A stretch of 25,639 nucleotides of DNA from CAYTOF01 sp964439435. Lineage in GTDB: Bacteria > Bacillota > Clostridia > Oscillospirales > QAMX01. How positions within the stretch are numbered: the stretch's first letter is position 1; every line of letters starts with the position of its first letter. The notes under the pieces were generated by a model. It was not told the DNA's origin. It saw only the letters and a list, made by a program, of their open reading frames with translations, and ran no database searches. Location: the NCBI GenBank assembly GCA_964439435.1, contig CAYTOF010000033.1, forward strand, positions 1 through 25,639, written 5' to 3'. The position numbers and the translations under genes were made by a program. Shown here piece after piece: positions 8,799 to 15,880 of this stretch.

Positions 8799-9767
8799 GT
8801 GGAAGAAAAAATTATCAAGCATCACACTACGACCTATAAAGAAACGAAAAAGTCTACGCGTTTGAAACAGAAGTATCTAAACTGGAAATTCGCAGCGAAT
8901 GTGGCCGGCAATATCTTTGCATATGTCCTTGTCATGGGAATTGCCTTTGTCATTGTGTACCCGCTTTTGCGGCGTGTAGGAAATGCTTTTAAACCCGTTG
9001 AGGAGTTTTTCGATTCATCTGTCGTGTATTTCCCGCGGAACCCAACTTTTGAGGTTGTCAAAAACGCCTTCATACAGGTAAAGTTTAAAACCGTCGGTTT
9101 GCCGTCGTTTCTGATGTCGCTCTATGTCGGACTGGCTCAAACAGCCGTCGCCACAGTTGTGTCATATGGCTTTGCGAGATTTAAGTTCAGAGGCAATAAG
9201 ATACTGTTCTTCTGTGTGCTGATGACACTCATAGTGCCGCCGCAGACGATTCTCATCCCTCTGTTCCTCCGCTTCCGTTTCTTTGATGTCTTTGGTATAT
9301 TCAAACTTATAACGGGAGAGAGCTTGAATTTGATAGACACGTATTACTGTCAGATTCTGCTTGCAGCCCTTGGTATGGGCTGGAAAAACGGGCTTTACAT
9401 CTACATGATGCGTCAGTACTTCAGAGGAGTTCCCAAGGAGCTTGAAGAAGCTGCGTATATAGACGGCGCAAGAACCTTTAAAGCTTTCTTCAAGATCATG
9501 GTCCCCTCAGCTGTGCCCATGATGTTCACTGTGTTCCTGTTCTCATTTTCTTGGCAGTGGACAGACACCTTCTACACAGGCACGTTCCTAACCAGGAAAG
9601 CCCTGCTTGCCACAAGCGTGTCCGCCATCTGGCACTCAAATGAGACAATGCAGTACAATATGCAACAGACCGCTATATTGCTCATCCTGTTGCCCCTCAT
9701 ATTCCTGTTCATCTTGACTCAGAAATTCTTTGTCGAAGGTGTGGAGCGTTCGGGATTGACAGGATAA
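8799..9767 (+). CDS. Carbohydrate ABC transporter permease, MalG-like (second pair)
   Basis: A 322-residue permease that starts with GTG at 8799, preceded by TAGGGGG 9 bases upstream. A basic cytoplasmic N-terminus of about 40 residues (KHHTTTYKETKKSTRLKQK) is longer than in the first MalG-like protein. Six membrane segments follow, and the EAA loop is at about residue 217 (EEAAYIDGARTFKAFFKIMVP). The C-terminus FFVEGVERSGLTG is the common ending of this family. It is the last gene of the operon: the bidirectional terminator at 9807-9834 follows and the next gene runs the other way. Partner: the preceding permease. The ATPase must be supplied from elsewhere. Confidence 0.93.
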   Translation: MEEKIIKHHTTTYKETKKSTRLKQKYLNWKFAANVAGNIFAYVLVMGIAFVIVYPLLRRVGNAFKPVEEFFDSSVVYFPRNPTFEVVKNAFIQVKFKTVGLPSFLMSLYVGLAQTAVATVVSYGFARFKFRGNKILFFCVLMTLIVPPQTILIPLFLRFRFFDVFGIFKLITGESLNLIDTYYCQILLAALGMGWKNGLYIYMMRQYFRGVPKELEEAAYIDGARTFKAFFKIMVPSAVPMMFTVFLFSFSWQWTDTFYTGTFLTRKALLATSVSAIWHSNETMQYNMQQTAILLILLPLIFLFILTQKFFVEGVERSGLTG

Positions 9768-9806
9768 AGCACAAAAAGCAGATTAATAAAACAGCACAAA
9801 AAACAT

Positions 9807-9834
9807 ATGCGCCGTGTGATTTCACACGGCGCAT
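9807..9834. terminator. Bidirectional terminator between the ABC operon and rnj
   Basis: A perfect 13-bp inverted repeat (ATGCGCCGTGTGA and its complement) with a two-base loop lies between two convergent genes. On the - strand the stem is followed by a good T-run (GTTTTTTG), so it suits rnj termination. On the + strand the downstream bases (TGATTT) are only moderately T-rich. Confidence 0.85.
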
Positions 9835-9896
9835 TGATTTGCACTTATTTACATCGGCACTTCTCAGCCGGAGAGGCCTCTTTAGAGCCGCTCTGC

Positions 9897-11558
9897 TTAG
9901 ACTTCCATCAGGACGGGTAGAATCATGGGTGAGCGCTTGGTTAACTTGTAGAGCAGGGAAGAGAGGTCTTTGCGCAGCTCTGACTTGATAGTCACCCAGT
10001 CCGTGATGCCCGACTTGCGGCAGCTGTTGACGGTTTTCAAGGCCGTTGCTTTGAGTTGGTCTATGATGGCCTCTGCGTCCTTGGCATAGATAAAGCCGCG
10101 AGTGACGACATCGGGGCCTGCTGCCACGGTGCCGTTGTTCTGGTTGAAGGTGAAGACAATCACTATGAGCCCATCCTGGGAGAGGTGCTTGCGATCTCGA
10201 AGCACGACATTGCCCACATCTCCGACGCCCAGACCGTCCACAAGGACTCTACCCGAGGGCACTGTGCCTCCAAGCTTGGCGGTGCCGTCTTTTCTGATTT
10301 CCAAAATGCGACCCGTTTCGGATATAAACACATTGTTTTTGGGGATGTGACAACACATGGCTAAATTGGCATGGGAGGCAAGATGCCTGTACTCGCCGTG
10401 GACGGGCATGAAGTATTTCGGTTTTGTGAGGGAGAGCATCATCTTCAGCTCTTCGCGGCAGGCATGCCCGGAGACATGCACCTCCGCAAGCCTTTCGTAG
10501 ATGACTTCGGCGCCTTTTTTGAACAACTCGTCCACTAACTTGTAGACAGTGACCTCGTTGCCCGGAATTGGGGTAGAGGAGAAGATGACGAGGTCTCCCT
10601 GGGAGATCTTTACCTGCTTGTGTGTGTTGAAGGCCATGCGGTAGAGCGCGGACATGGGTTCGCCCTGGCTTCCTGTTGTCAGGATGCAGATTTTTCTCTT
10701 TTGGAATTTTGAGATGTTGTTGATGTCCACCAAGGTACCTTGCGGTATGTTGATATACCCTGTTTCCAACCCGAGGCTTAAGATGTTTTCCATACTTCTG
10801 CCTGAGACCGCAACTTTGCGTCCGCATTCGACAGCGGCGTCTATCACCTGCTGTATGCGGTGGACGTTGGAGGCAAAAGAGGCGACAATGATGCGCTTGG
10901 TTGCGTCTTTAAAGATGAGGCGCAATTTTTCGCCCACCATGCGCTCCGACATTGAAATCCCCGGTCTTTCGGCATTGGTTGAGTCAGACATGAGAAGCAA
11001 GACGCCCTCTTTTCCGAGTTGGCCAATGCGTGCAAGGTCAATCATGGGGCTGTCGATGGGTGTGGGGTCGATTTTGAAGTCGCCGGTGTGCATAATAAGA
11101 CCGTAAGGTGTGTTGATTGCAAGGCAGGCACTGTCCACGATGGAGTGGTTCACATTTATGAACTCCACTTCAAAACAACCCGCTTTGATTTTTTTGCCTG
11201 CCGTGGCTCTGTTGACCTTTATCTTTGAGAGCTGTCTGTGTTCTGAGAGCTTCATCTCCAGCAAGCTAGCCGTGAAAGGCAAAGCGTAGACAGGCACTGA
11301 GATGTCGCGCAGCAAAAAGGGCAGCGCTCCTATGTGGTCTTCGTGGCCATGGGTCAGGAAGATACCTCTGACCTTTGCCTTGTGTTCGATCACATATGTG
11401 AAGTCGGGAATCACAAGGTCGACGCCATACATTTCGTCGTCAGGGAATGCAATGCCGACGTCGATGATTATGATGTCGCCGTTGAATTCGATAAGGGTCA
11501 TGTTCTTGCCGATCTCATTGAGACCGCCAAGGGGAATGATTTTTAGTTTACTTGCCAT
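9897..11558 (-). CDS. rnj: Ribonuclease J
   Basis: A 553-residue metallo-beta-lactamase/beta-CASP ribonuclease, the usual length for RNase J (about 555). The metal site HGHEDH is at residues 70-75, with a further His at 138 and Asp at 160 (HTGDFK). SDSTNAERPG and the VHVSGHA segment are family hallmarks, and the last 100 residues form the C-terminal domain. RNase J has 5'-3' exonuclease and endonuclease activity in mRNA turnover and rRNA processing in the cytoplasm. The ATG at 11558 is preceded by AAAGGAG at good distance. Only one RNase J gene is seen here; J1 versus J2 cannot be assigned. Transcription probably starts about 340 bases upstream, through the structured element at 11675-11900. 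The strand is opposite to both neighbouring genes. Confidence 0.97.
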   Translation of the reverse strand: MASKLKIIPLGGLNEIGKNMTLIEFNGDIIIIDVGIAFPDDEMYGVDLVIPDFTYVIEHKAKVRGIFLTHGHEDHIGALPFLLRDISVPVYALPFTASLLEMKLSEHRQLSKIKVNRATAGKKIKAGCFEVEFINVNHSIVDSACLAINTPYGLIMHTGDFKIDPTPIDSPMIDLARIGQLGKEGVLLLMSDSTNAERPGISMSERMVGEKLRLIFKDATKRIIVASFASNVHRIQQVIDAAVECGRKVAVSGRSMENILSLGLETGYINIPQGTLVDINNISKFQKRKICILTTGSQGEPMSALYRMAFNTHKQVKISQGDLVIFSSTPIPGNEVTVYKLVDELFKKGAEVIYERLAEVHVSGHACREELKMMLSLTKPKYFMPVHGEYRHLASHANLAMCCHIPKNNVFISETGRILEIRKDGTAKLGGTVPSGRVLVDGLGVGDVGNVVLRDRKHLSQDGLIVIVFTFNQNNGTVAAGPDVVTRGFIYAKDAEAIIDQLKATALKTVNSCRKSGITDWVTIKSELRKDLSSLLYKLTKRSPMILPVLMEV

Positions 11559-11674
11559 TTTACTCCTTTATGTGGCGATTTGAATTTATTATGTCATCGG
11601 CCTATCGCCATGGGCAGATGTGATTGGTTGGCAAAGAGCAGAGATTTTCGTGGAATATCTAAGCCTCGGCGCAC

Positions 11675-11710
11675 AAAAAAAACGCGCCTTGCGTATGCTC
11701 TCGCCGGCGC
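11675..11710 (-). terminator. Intrinsic terminator-like hairpin in the rnj leader
   Basis: On the - strand GCGCC (11710-11706) pairs with GGCGC (11688-11684), with a short inner GCG/CGC stem, followed by G and eight T (11682-11675). The 3' arm GGCGC could instead pair with GCGCC at 11672-11668. The stem is short but the eight-T run is strong. Confidence 0.6.
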
Positions 11711-11900
11711 TCCCGGCAAAGGACCGCAATGCCGCCTTTGTCGGGACTACGCTATGAGGGTAGCAAAAAAGCGATATAGCTTTTTAAGCGACACCCATCA
11801 ATGCTTGGGATATATGAAGAAGGCCGCATGACCTTTTAGCAGCAATAGTGTTCAAAATCCGTCCGGCAAGGTCAAAATGACCTATGCCCAGTTTGCATCA
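11675..11900 (-). ncRNA. Putative structured leader or small RNA upstream of rnj
   Basis: A strong promoter (11907-11935) points into this stretch and a terminator-like hairpin closes it, giving a predicted RNA of about 225 nt. Within it are several hairpins on the - strand: GGTCA/TGACC near 11872-11884, AAAAAGC/GCTTTTT near 11767-11787, and CCCG-A-CAAAGG with CCTTTG-C-CGGG near 11712-11745. No tmRNA, RNase P, SRP or known riboswitch signature was recognised. Its size and isolated promoter/terminator would fit a 6S-like RNA, but the arms do not pair clearly enough for me to call that. The alternative is an attenuated 5' leader of rnj. Confidence 0.45.
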
Positions 11901-11906
11901 CTGTGT

Positions 11907-11935
11907 ATTATAACACATGAGAGAAGAGAAGTAAA
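11907..11935 (-). promoter_or_regulatory. Sigma-A promoter for the rnj leader/small RNA
   Basis: On the - strand TTTACT (11935-11930), a 17-base spacer and TATAAT (11912-11907) with an extended -10 TG one base before it. Predicted start near 11900. It lies about 340 bases upstream of the rnj ATG, and no good promoter was found closer to the gene. Confidence 0.8.
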
Positions 11936-12111
11936 GGCCCGGATTTGAATGTGGTCAAAATCAGCTTTGCAAATCAATTGTGTAAGTTCTCAAAGTAATT
12001 TTCACAGTAGACGAAGGGGTGGAAAACCCGCTCGGGACAAGGCGTTTGAAGAGGTCTTCGTGCGGATCCTCAGAGAGTAAAATATCAGGTTCGCAGCACG
12101 GCAAAATTATA

Positions 12112-12140
12112 TTGAACATGGGAGAACTAGATGGTATAAT
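12112..12140 (+). promoter_or_regulatory. Sigma-A promoter for aqpZ
   Basis: TTGAAC (12112-12117), a spacer of exactly 17 bases, and TATAAT (12135-12140) with an extended -10 TGG. The predicted start is near 12147, giving a leader of about 205 bases before aqpZ. The same 11936-12353 interval otherwise holds no convincing gene. Confidence 0.75.
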
Positions 12141-12171
12141 AAAACCAAACAGGTGCATTCGCATCCTCTAA

Positions 12172-12300
12172 TCACGCTTTGTTTTCGACATAGAGCGCAA
12201 CCCGTACCATGTCTATGGTTATCCATCGCTGTATTTGATCATGGCCTATTGCGTGGACTTGCAGGGTCGCAACTTTGACCCGCCCCATCGGGGAAAATAA
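12172..12300 (+). other. Short protein-like reading frame upstream of aqpZ, possible gene remnant
   Basis: Between two in-frame TAA codons, 42 codons read like real protein: FDIERNPYHVYGYPSLYL and then a Cys-containing MAYCVDLQGRNFDPPHRGK ending. There is no start codon with a ribosome binding site, so it cannot be a normal gene as it stands. It may be the decayed C-terminus of a lost gene or chance. Not recognised. Confidence 0.2.
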
Positions 12301-12353
12301 AAGTGTTTGACCGGGAAGAGATTTACAAATACATATAACAGGAGGCAACAAGC

Positions 12354-13019
12354 ATGAAAAAGTACATCGCAGAGTTCATCGGCACATTCGTTCTGGTCTT
12401 TTTTGCCTGCGGCGTCGCGGCGGTCACCGGGTGCAACGGCGAGGCAAACGCGTCCTATATACTGACGGCGCTGGCTTTTGGCGGCGTCATCGTGGCCATG
12501 GCGTACTCCATCGGCAACATATCCGGCTGTCACATCAACCCCGCTGTTTCAATCGCCGTCTGGTTCAACAAGGGCATGAACACAAAGGATTTCGTGCTCT
12601 ATGTCTGCGCACAGTTTCTCGGCGCAATCGCCGGCGCGGCGGTGCTCATGGGTCTCATCGGCACGGAGCTTGGCCTCGGCGCAAACGGCCTGTTTGAGGG
12701 GAGTATTTTAAAATCCCTCATTGTCGAAGTCATACTCACCTGCGTCTTCGTCCTCGCCGTCCTCGGCGCGACGAGTAAAAAGGAGAACGGCAACGTGGCC
12801 GGCCTTGTCATTGGCGGCGCGCTCACCCTGGTGCACCTGCTCGGGATTTACTTCACCGGGACGAGCGTCAACCCAGCCCGTTCCTTCGGCCCGGCACTCA
12901 TGCTCGGCGGCTCGGCTCTGTCAAATGCTTGGGTGTTCATCGTTGCCCCGCTCGTCGGCGGCATCATAGCGGCTTTTATATGGGGGCTGTTACAGGACAA
13001 AAAGGGCGCAAAGAGCTGA
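12354..13019 (+). CDS. aqpZ: Aquaporin Z-type water channel (MIP family)
   Basis: A 221-residue MIP-family channel with six membrane helices and the two half-helix motifs, NPA at 62-64 (GCHINPAVS) and NPAR at 173-176 (TSVNPARS). The residues that line up with the selectivity filter of E. coli AqpZ are Phe42, His161, Thr170 and Arg176, the combination of a strict water channel, not the glycerol-facilitator pattern; the spacing His-15-Arg and Thr-6-Arg is the same. The start has an excellent AGGAGGC site 8 bases upstream, and a good promoter lies at 12112-12140. No glycerol kinase or dehydrogenase is adjacent, in line with water transport and osmotic adjustment. It sits alone between RNase J and the ribosomal operon. 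Third codon positions are rich in C and G (for example 12730-12775). Confidence 0.92.
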   Translation: MKKYIAEFIGTFVLVFFACGVAAVTGCNGEANASYILTALAFGGVIVAMAYSIGNISGCHINPAVSIAVWFNKGMNTKDFVLYVCAQFLGAIAGAAVLMGLIGTELGLGANGLFEGSILKSLIVEVILTCVFVLAVLGATSKKENGNVAGLVIGGALTLVHLLGIYFTGTSVNPARSFGPALMLGGSALSNAWVFIVAPLVGGIIAAFIWGLLQDKKGAKS

Positions 13020-13401
13020 ATGCCGTCCCTTTTCAGGATCTAAAACATGCAGCTGCCATGCGCTCCTATAAAAACGCATAGCGGCCCGGGTGTATTGGGT
13101 TTGGTGATGTTTTGCCTCTGCTCCTGGCCGACAATGGCGGCGCATTTGCCAAGATTTCAGCTTTTGAAGTTGATTTTAACAGAGAGATTGAAACAGAGCT
13201 ATCCTTTGTAATCCTATGCGATTCTGTCAGAAACCGAGTAACGGAAAAATACGCGGATGTATTCGCCCTGCTCTCATGCAGAGAGAAATTAAGAGCACTG
13301 CGCCTGAAGGCTCATCATGTTTAAAGTGAATAAAATTGGCCATAGCATGCATACTTTGAAAGTGAGAGATGGGTGCACAAAGTGCTTTTGTCTGGGAATA
13401 A
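13020..13401. other. Intergenic stretch between aqpZ and rplL terminator; one weak ORF
   Basis: Nothing firmly identifiable. A TTG-initiated frame at 13112-13324 (+) could encode 70 residues (central part KISAFEVDFNREIETEL, then SVRNRVTEKYADVFALL). It has no ribosome binding site, no recognised family and ends just before the rplL terminator. It may be a decayed gene fragment. No terminator for aqpZ was found in the first 100 bases; only a 5-bp ATGCG/CGCAT hairpin without a T-run occurs near 13059-13080. Confidence 0.3.
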
Positions 13402-13439
13402 AAAAGAGCAGGAGATGCATTTGCATTTCCTGCTCTTTT
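13402..13439. terminator. Strong terminator after rplL
   Basis: Arms 13402-13419 and 13422-13439 form an 18-bp stem with one G-U pair and a two-base loop. On the - strand it is followed by TTTTTTATT, 24 bases after the rplL stop. It ends the ribosomal operon before any rpoB. The symmetrical A/T ends could also stop + strand transcripts from the aqpZ side. Confidence 0.93.
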
Positions 13440-13462
13440 CAATGATGCCATTGGGGTGGGAA

Positions 13463-13846
13463 TTACTCGATTTCGACCTTTGCGCCGGCTTCTTCGAGTT
13501 TTGCCTTGATAGCGTCGGCTTCGTCCTTGGAGATGTTCTCCTTGACTGCCTTGGGTGCGCTTTCGACAAACTCTTTCGCCTCTTTAAGGCCGAGACCTGT
13601 GAGATCACGGACAATCTTGATGACTGCCAGTTTGTTGGCGCCGAAATCCTTCAGGACAGGTGTGAACTCTGTCTTTTCTTCTTCGACGGGTGCTGCCGCT
13701 GCGTCAGCAGGCGCTGCAGCAACTGCCATGGGAGCTGCTGCCGAGACACCAAACTCCTCTTCGAGAGCTTTTACGAGCTCAGAGAGCTCAAGAACTGTAA
13801 GTGTTTTGACTTGCTCAATAAGAGCTGTAATTTTTTCGCTTGCCAT
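13463..13846 (-). CDS. rplL: 50S ribosomal protein L7/L12
   Basis: The 127-residue protein has the normal three-part layout: N-terminal dimerisation helices (residues 1-33, LVKALEEEFGVSAA), an Ala/Pro-rich hinge (about 35-55), and the globular C-terminal domain (about 60-127) with LKDFGANKLAVIKIVRDLTGLGLKEAK-type sequence that contacts translation factors. It forms the ribosomal stalk with L10. The ATG at 13846 follows GGAGGC by eight bases. It is the last gene of the operon, 43 bases after rplJ, and is directly followed by a strong terminator. Confidence 0.98.
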   Translation of the reverse strand: MASEKITALIEQVKTLTVLELSELVKALEEEFGVSAAAPMAVAAAPADAAAAPVEEEKTEFTPVLKDFGANKLAVIKIVRDLTGLGLKEAKEFVESAPKAVKENISKDEADAIKAKLEEAGAKVEIE

Positions 13847-13889
13847 GATAATGCCTCCGTAATAATGTTTGTTTTTTTAAGAACGCGTA

Positions 13890-14420
13890 TCAGGCGCTCT
13901 TTTGTTCTGCGATCGCGTTCAAAGCAATGACGAGACCGCGTAGATTTGCGTTGAGAACGTTTGCAAAGCCCGATATCGGGGCATTTAAACCGCCAAGAAC
14001 CATTGAGATCAAAACCTCGCGGGTTGGCAGCTTGGCAAGTGCGGCAACGCCTTCCGCATCAATTACCTTGCCTTCTACGAAACCGCCTTTGATTTTAAAG
14101 GCGCCTCGTGATTTTTCGGAAAACTCCGACAGTGCCTTTGCCCCTGCGACGGGATCTGCGCTTGTGGCAAGCGCGGTCGTGCCCGTGAGCATTGGCGAAA
14201 GAGCGCTAAGACCGCTTTGCTCTGCTGCGCGCAGGAGTATAGTGTTCTTTAAAACCGTATACTCAATACCTGCTGCGCGAAGATCGCGGCGAAGCTGGGT
14301 GTCTTTCTCAACAGTGATGCCCTTGTAGTCGCAGAGGACTCCTGCGGCAGCGCCGTTGAGGCGTTCTGTGAGTTTGCCGACAACTTCCTGTTTTTTTGCC
14401 AGGATCTTGTCTGATGGCAT
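13890..14420 (-). CDS. rplJ: 50S ribosomal protein L10
   Basis: The start is set at the ATG at 14420 (MPSDKILAKKQEVV), because GGAGGTG lies eight bases before it; a longer frame to 14483 would run into the attenuator hairpin. The resulting 176 residues match the usual length. GVLCDYKGITVEKDTQLRRD and YTVLKNTILLRAA are typical of L10, which binds 23S rRNA and carries the L7/L12 dimers through its C-terminal helix (GLVIALNAIAEQK). Expression is likely self-controlled through the leader just upstream, in which free L10-L12 promotes termination. Confidence 0.98.
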   Translation of the reverse strand: MPSDKILAKKQEVVGKLTERLNGAAAGVLCDYKGITVEKDTQLRRDLRAAGIEYTVLKNTILLRAAEQSGLSALSPMLTGTTALATSADPVAGAKALSEFSEKSRGAFKIKGGFVEGKVIDAEGVAALAKLPTREVLISMVLGGLNAPISGFANVLNANLRGLVIALNAIAEQKSA

Positions 14421-14462
14421 GTGTTTCACCTCCATTGTTTGAAGCCTAATCCCAATTTGGAG

Positions 14463-14498
14463 AAAAAACTCCCCGCTGAACATGAAGACAGCGGGGAG
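14463..14498 (-). terminator. Attenuator terminator in the rplJ leader
   Basis: On the - strand a perfect 10-bp stem (CTCCCCGCTG/CAGCGGGGAG, 14498-14489 with 14478-14469), a 10-base loop and six T (14468-14463), placed 43 bases before the rplJ ATG. It is a standard attenuator, not the end of a gene. Confidence 0.9.
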
Positions 14499-14640
14499 GC
14501 ATATTGCTTAAAAATATGTGTTAAGCTATGCTGTTCCTCGGCTGGATTTACACCGATAAATCGGCAACCTGCTGTCTTTGGAAAAGGCATTTATTATTAA
14601 CAGGGATTTCCCTGAGAATAAACGAGCAATTTAGGTCTGC
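14499..14640 (-). promoter_or_regulatory. Ribosomal protein L10 leader
   Basis: The 242-base gap between rplA and rplJ carries the L10 leader. On the - strand AGACAGCAGGTTGCCG and CCAGCCGAGG (about 14575-14536) match the conserved kink-turn region known from Bacillota L10 leaders, where the L10(L12) complex binds. A further small stem CAGGG/CCCTG lies near 14602-14615. The conserved region is directly followed by the attenuator at 14463-14498. No convincing promoter was found within the gap, so it is probably transcribed by read-through from rplA as well as possibly from a weak internal start. Confidence 0.85.
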
Positions 14641-14662
14641 ATATTGCGTGGACTGTTCTCTG

Positions 14663-15364
14663 TTAAGAGAGGTCCATGATGTGGGCAGGGGTTATTTTGA
14701 CACCCGGACCCATGGTCGATGTTACGACACAGGAGCGGATGTATTGACCCTTGGCTGCGGGGGGCTTGGCGCGCACAATAGCATTCGTCAGGGTGCGCAG
14801 ATTTTCGTTGAGCTTTTCAACGCCAAAAGAGACTTTGCCGATGGGGCAGTGGATGATGTTGGATTTGTCGAGCCTGTACTCGATTTTACCGGCTTTCAGC
14901 TCCTCGATGGCCTTTGTCAAATCGGGGGTGACGGTGCCGGCCTTGGGGTTTGGCATGAGTCCTCTGGGGCCCAGTATGCGGCCGATACGTCCGACCACAC
15001 TCATCATATCAGGTGTGGCGACAACGGCATCAAAATCAAAAAAGTTTTCCTTTTGGATTTTGGCAGCCATGTCTTCGGCTCCGACAAAATCAGCGCCCGC
15101 GGCTTTAGCTTCTTCGGCTTTGGCATCCCTTGCAAAGGCAAGGACACGGACGGTTTTGCCTGTTCCGTGGGGCAGCACAACCGCACCACGCACTTGCTGG
15201 TCTGCGTGCCTGGAATCGACACTCAGTCGGATATGCACTTCGACGGTTTCATCAAATTTTGCTTTGGCAGTTTTTGTTACAATATCGAGCGCCTCTTCAG
15301 GCTCGTATTGATGGTGTTTGTCATATACTTTCGTACTTTCGATGTATTTTTTTCCTCTGAACAC
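14663..15364 (-). CDS. rplA: 50S ribosomal protein L1
   Basis: A 233-residue protein starting with GTG at 15364, preceded by GGAGGAG. It carries the L1 signatures DQQVRGAVVLPHGTGKT, GADFVGAEDM, DAVVATPDMM, RILGPRGLMPNPKAGTVT and the C-terminal VTSTMGPGVKI. L1 forms the mobile L1 stalk of the 50S subunit and, in many bacteria, represses its own operon by binding the mRNA. No obvious L1-binding leader precedes rplK here. The gene lies 63 bases after rplK, and the L10 leader follows. Confidence 0.98.
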   Translation of the reverse strand: MFRGKKYIESTKVYDKHHQYEPEEALDIVTKTAKAKFDETVEVHIRLSVDSRHADQQVRGAVVLPHGTGKTVRVLAFARDAKAEEAKAAGADFVGAEDMAAKIQKENFFDFDAVVATPDMMSVVGRIGRILGPRGLMPNPKAGTVTPDLTKAIEELKAGKIEYRLDKSNIIHCPIGKVSFGVEKLNENLRTLTNAIVRAKPPAAKGQYIRSCVVTSTMGPGVKITPAHIMDLS

Positions 15365-15427
15365 GTTATCTCCTCCAAAATGTGGTTAATTCGGATTTAT
15401 CCTCCCACTTACCCTTGTATAAAGGGG

Positions 15428-15853
15428 TCAGCCCTCGACTACTACGCCCATGCTGCGGCATGTGCCCTCAACCATGCTCATGGCACCTTCGATGTCCTTG
15501 GCGTTGAGGTCCTGCATCTTTTGCTCCGCAATCTTGCGTACATTTTCTTTTGAAATCTTTGCGACTTTTGTTCTGTTGGGCACGCCTGAACCGCTTTCGA
15601 TGTTGCACGCATGGCGAACAAGGGCGGAAACGGGCGGGGCTTTTGTTATGAAAGAGAATGAGCGGTCTGCATATACAGTGATGACGACAGGGACTTTAAA
15701 TCCGATGTTGTCCTTTGTACGCTCATTGAATTCTTTCACGAAGCTCATGATGTTTATGCCGTATTGCGCAAGAGAAGGGCCGACCGGAGGACCGGCAGTC
15801 GCCTTTCCAGCGTTTACTTGAAGTTTTGCAAGTCCTACTACTTTTTGTGCCAT
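15428..15853 (-). CDS. rplK: 50S ribosomal protein L11
   Basis: A 141-residue protein of typical length with GLAKLQVNAGKATAGPPVGP at the N-terminus, including the Pro-rich hinge region involved in factor and thiopeptide binding, and GSGVPNRTKVAKISKENVRKIA in the rRNA-binding C-terminal domain. The ATG at 15853 follows GGAGGATATATA. L11 is part of the GTPase-associated centre. It lies 27 bases after nusG and before rplA, the normal order. Confidence 0.98.
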   Translation of the reverse strand: MAQKVVGLAKLQVNAGKATAGPPVGPSLAQYGINIMSFVKEFNERTKDNIGFKVPVVITVYADRSFSFITKAPPVSALVRHACNIESGSGVPNRTKVAKISKENVRKIAEQKMQDLNAKDIEGAMSMVEGTCRSMGVVVEG

Positions 15854-15880
15854 TATATATCCTCCAAATCAATTAAAAGC

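Noticed and set aside
9835..9896. GC-rich palindrome AGAGGCCTCT near the end of rnj as an extra terminator or operator
   Set aside because: No T-run follows on either strand, and the 13-bp repeat at 9807-9834 already explains termination.
11580..11831. 83-codon ORF on the + strand upstream of rnj
   Set aside because: It lies antisense to the promoter/hairpin element, has no ribosome binding site and low-complexity Arg/Lys-rich sequence; it is explained by the structured element on the other strand.
11961..12164. 67-codon ORF on the - strand between rnj and aqpZ
   Set aside because: Its start has no ribosome binding site, it overlaps the aqpZ promoter and it resembles no known family; could only be a remnant at best.
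15365..15427. Possible L1-binding regulatory hairpin between rplK and rplA
   Set aside because: Only a weak ACCC/GGGT repeat is present and the L1 site is expected before rplK, where just 27 bases separate it from nusG.
14528..15553. 341-codon ORF on the + strand opposite rplA and rplK
   Set aside because: Shadow of the two ribosomal protein genes; composition is Cys/Gly/Phe-rich as expected of antisense frames.
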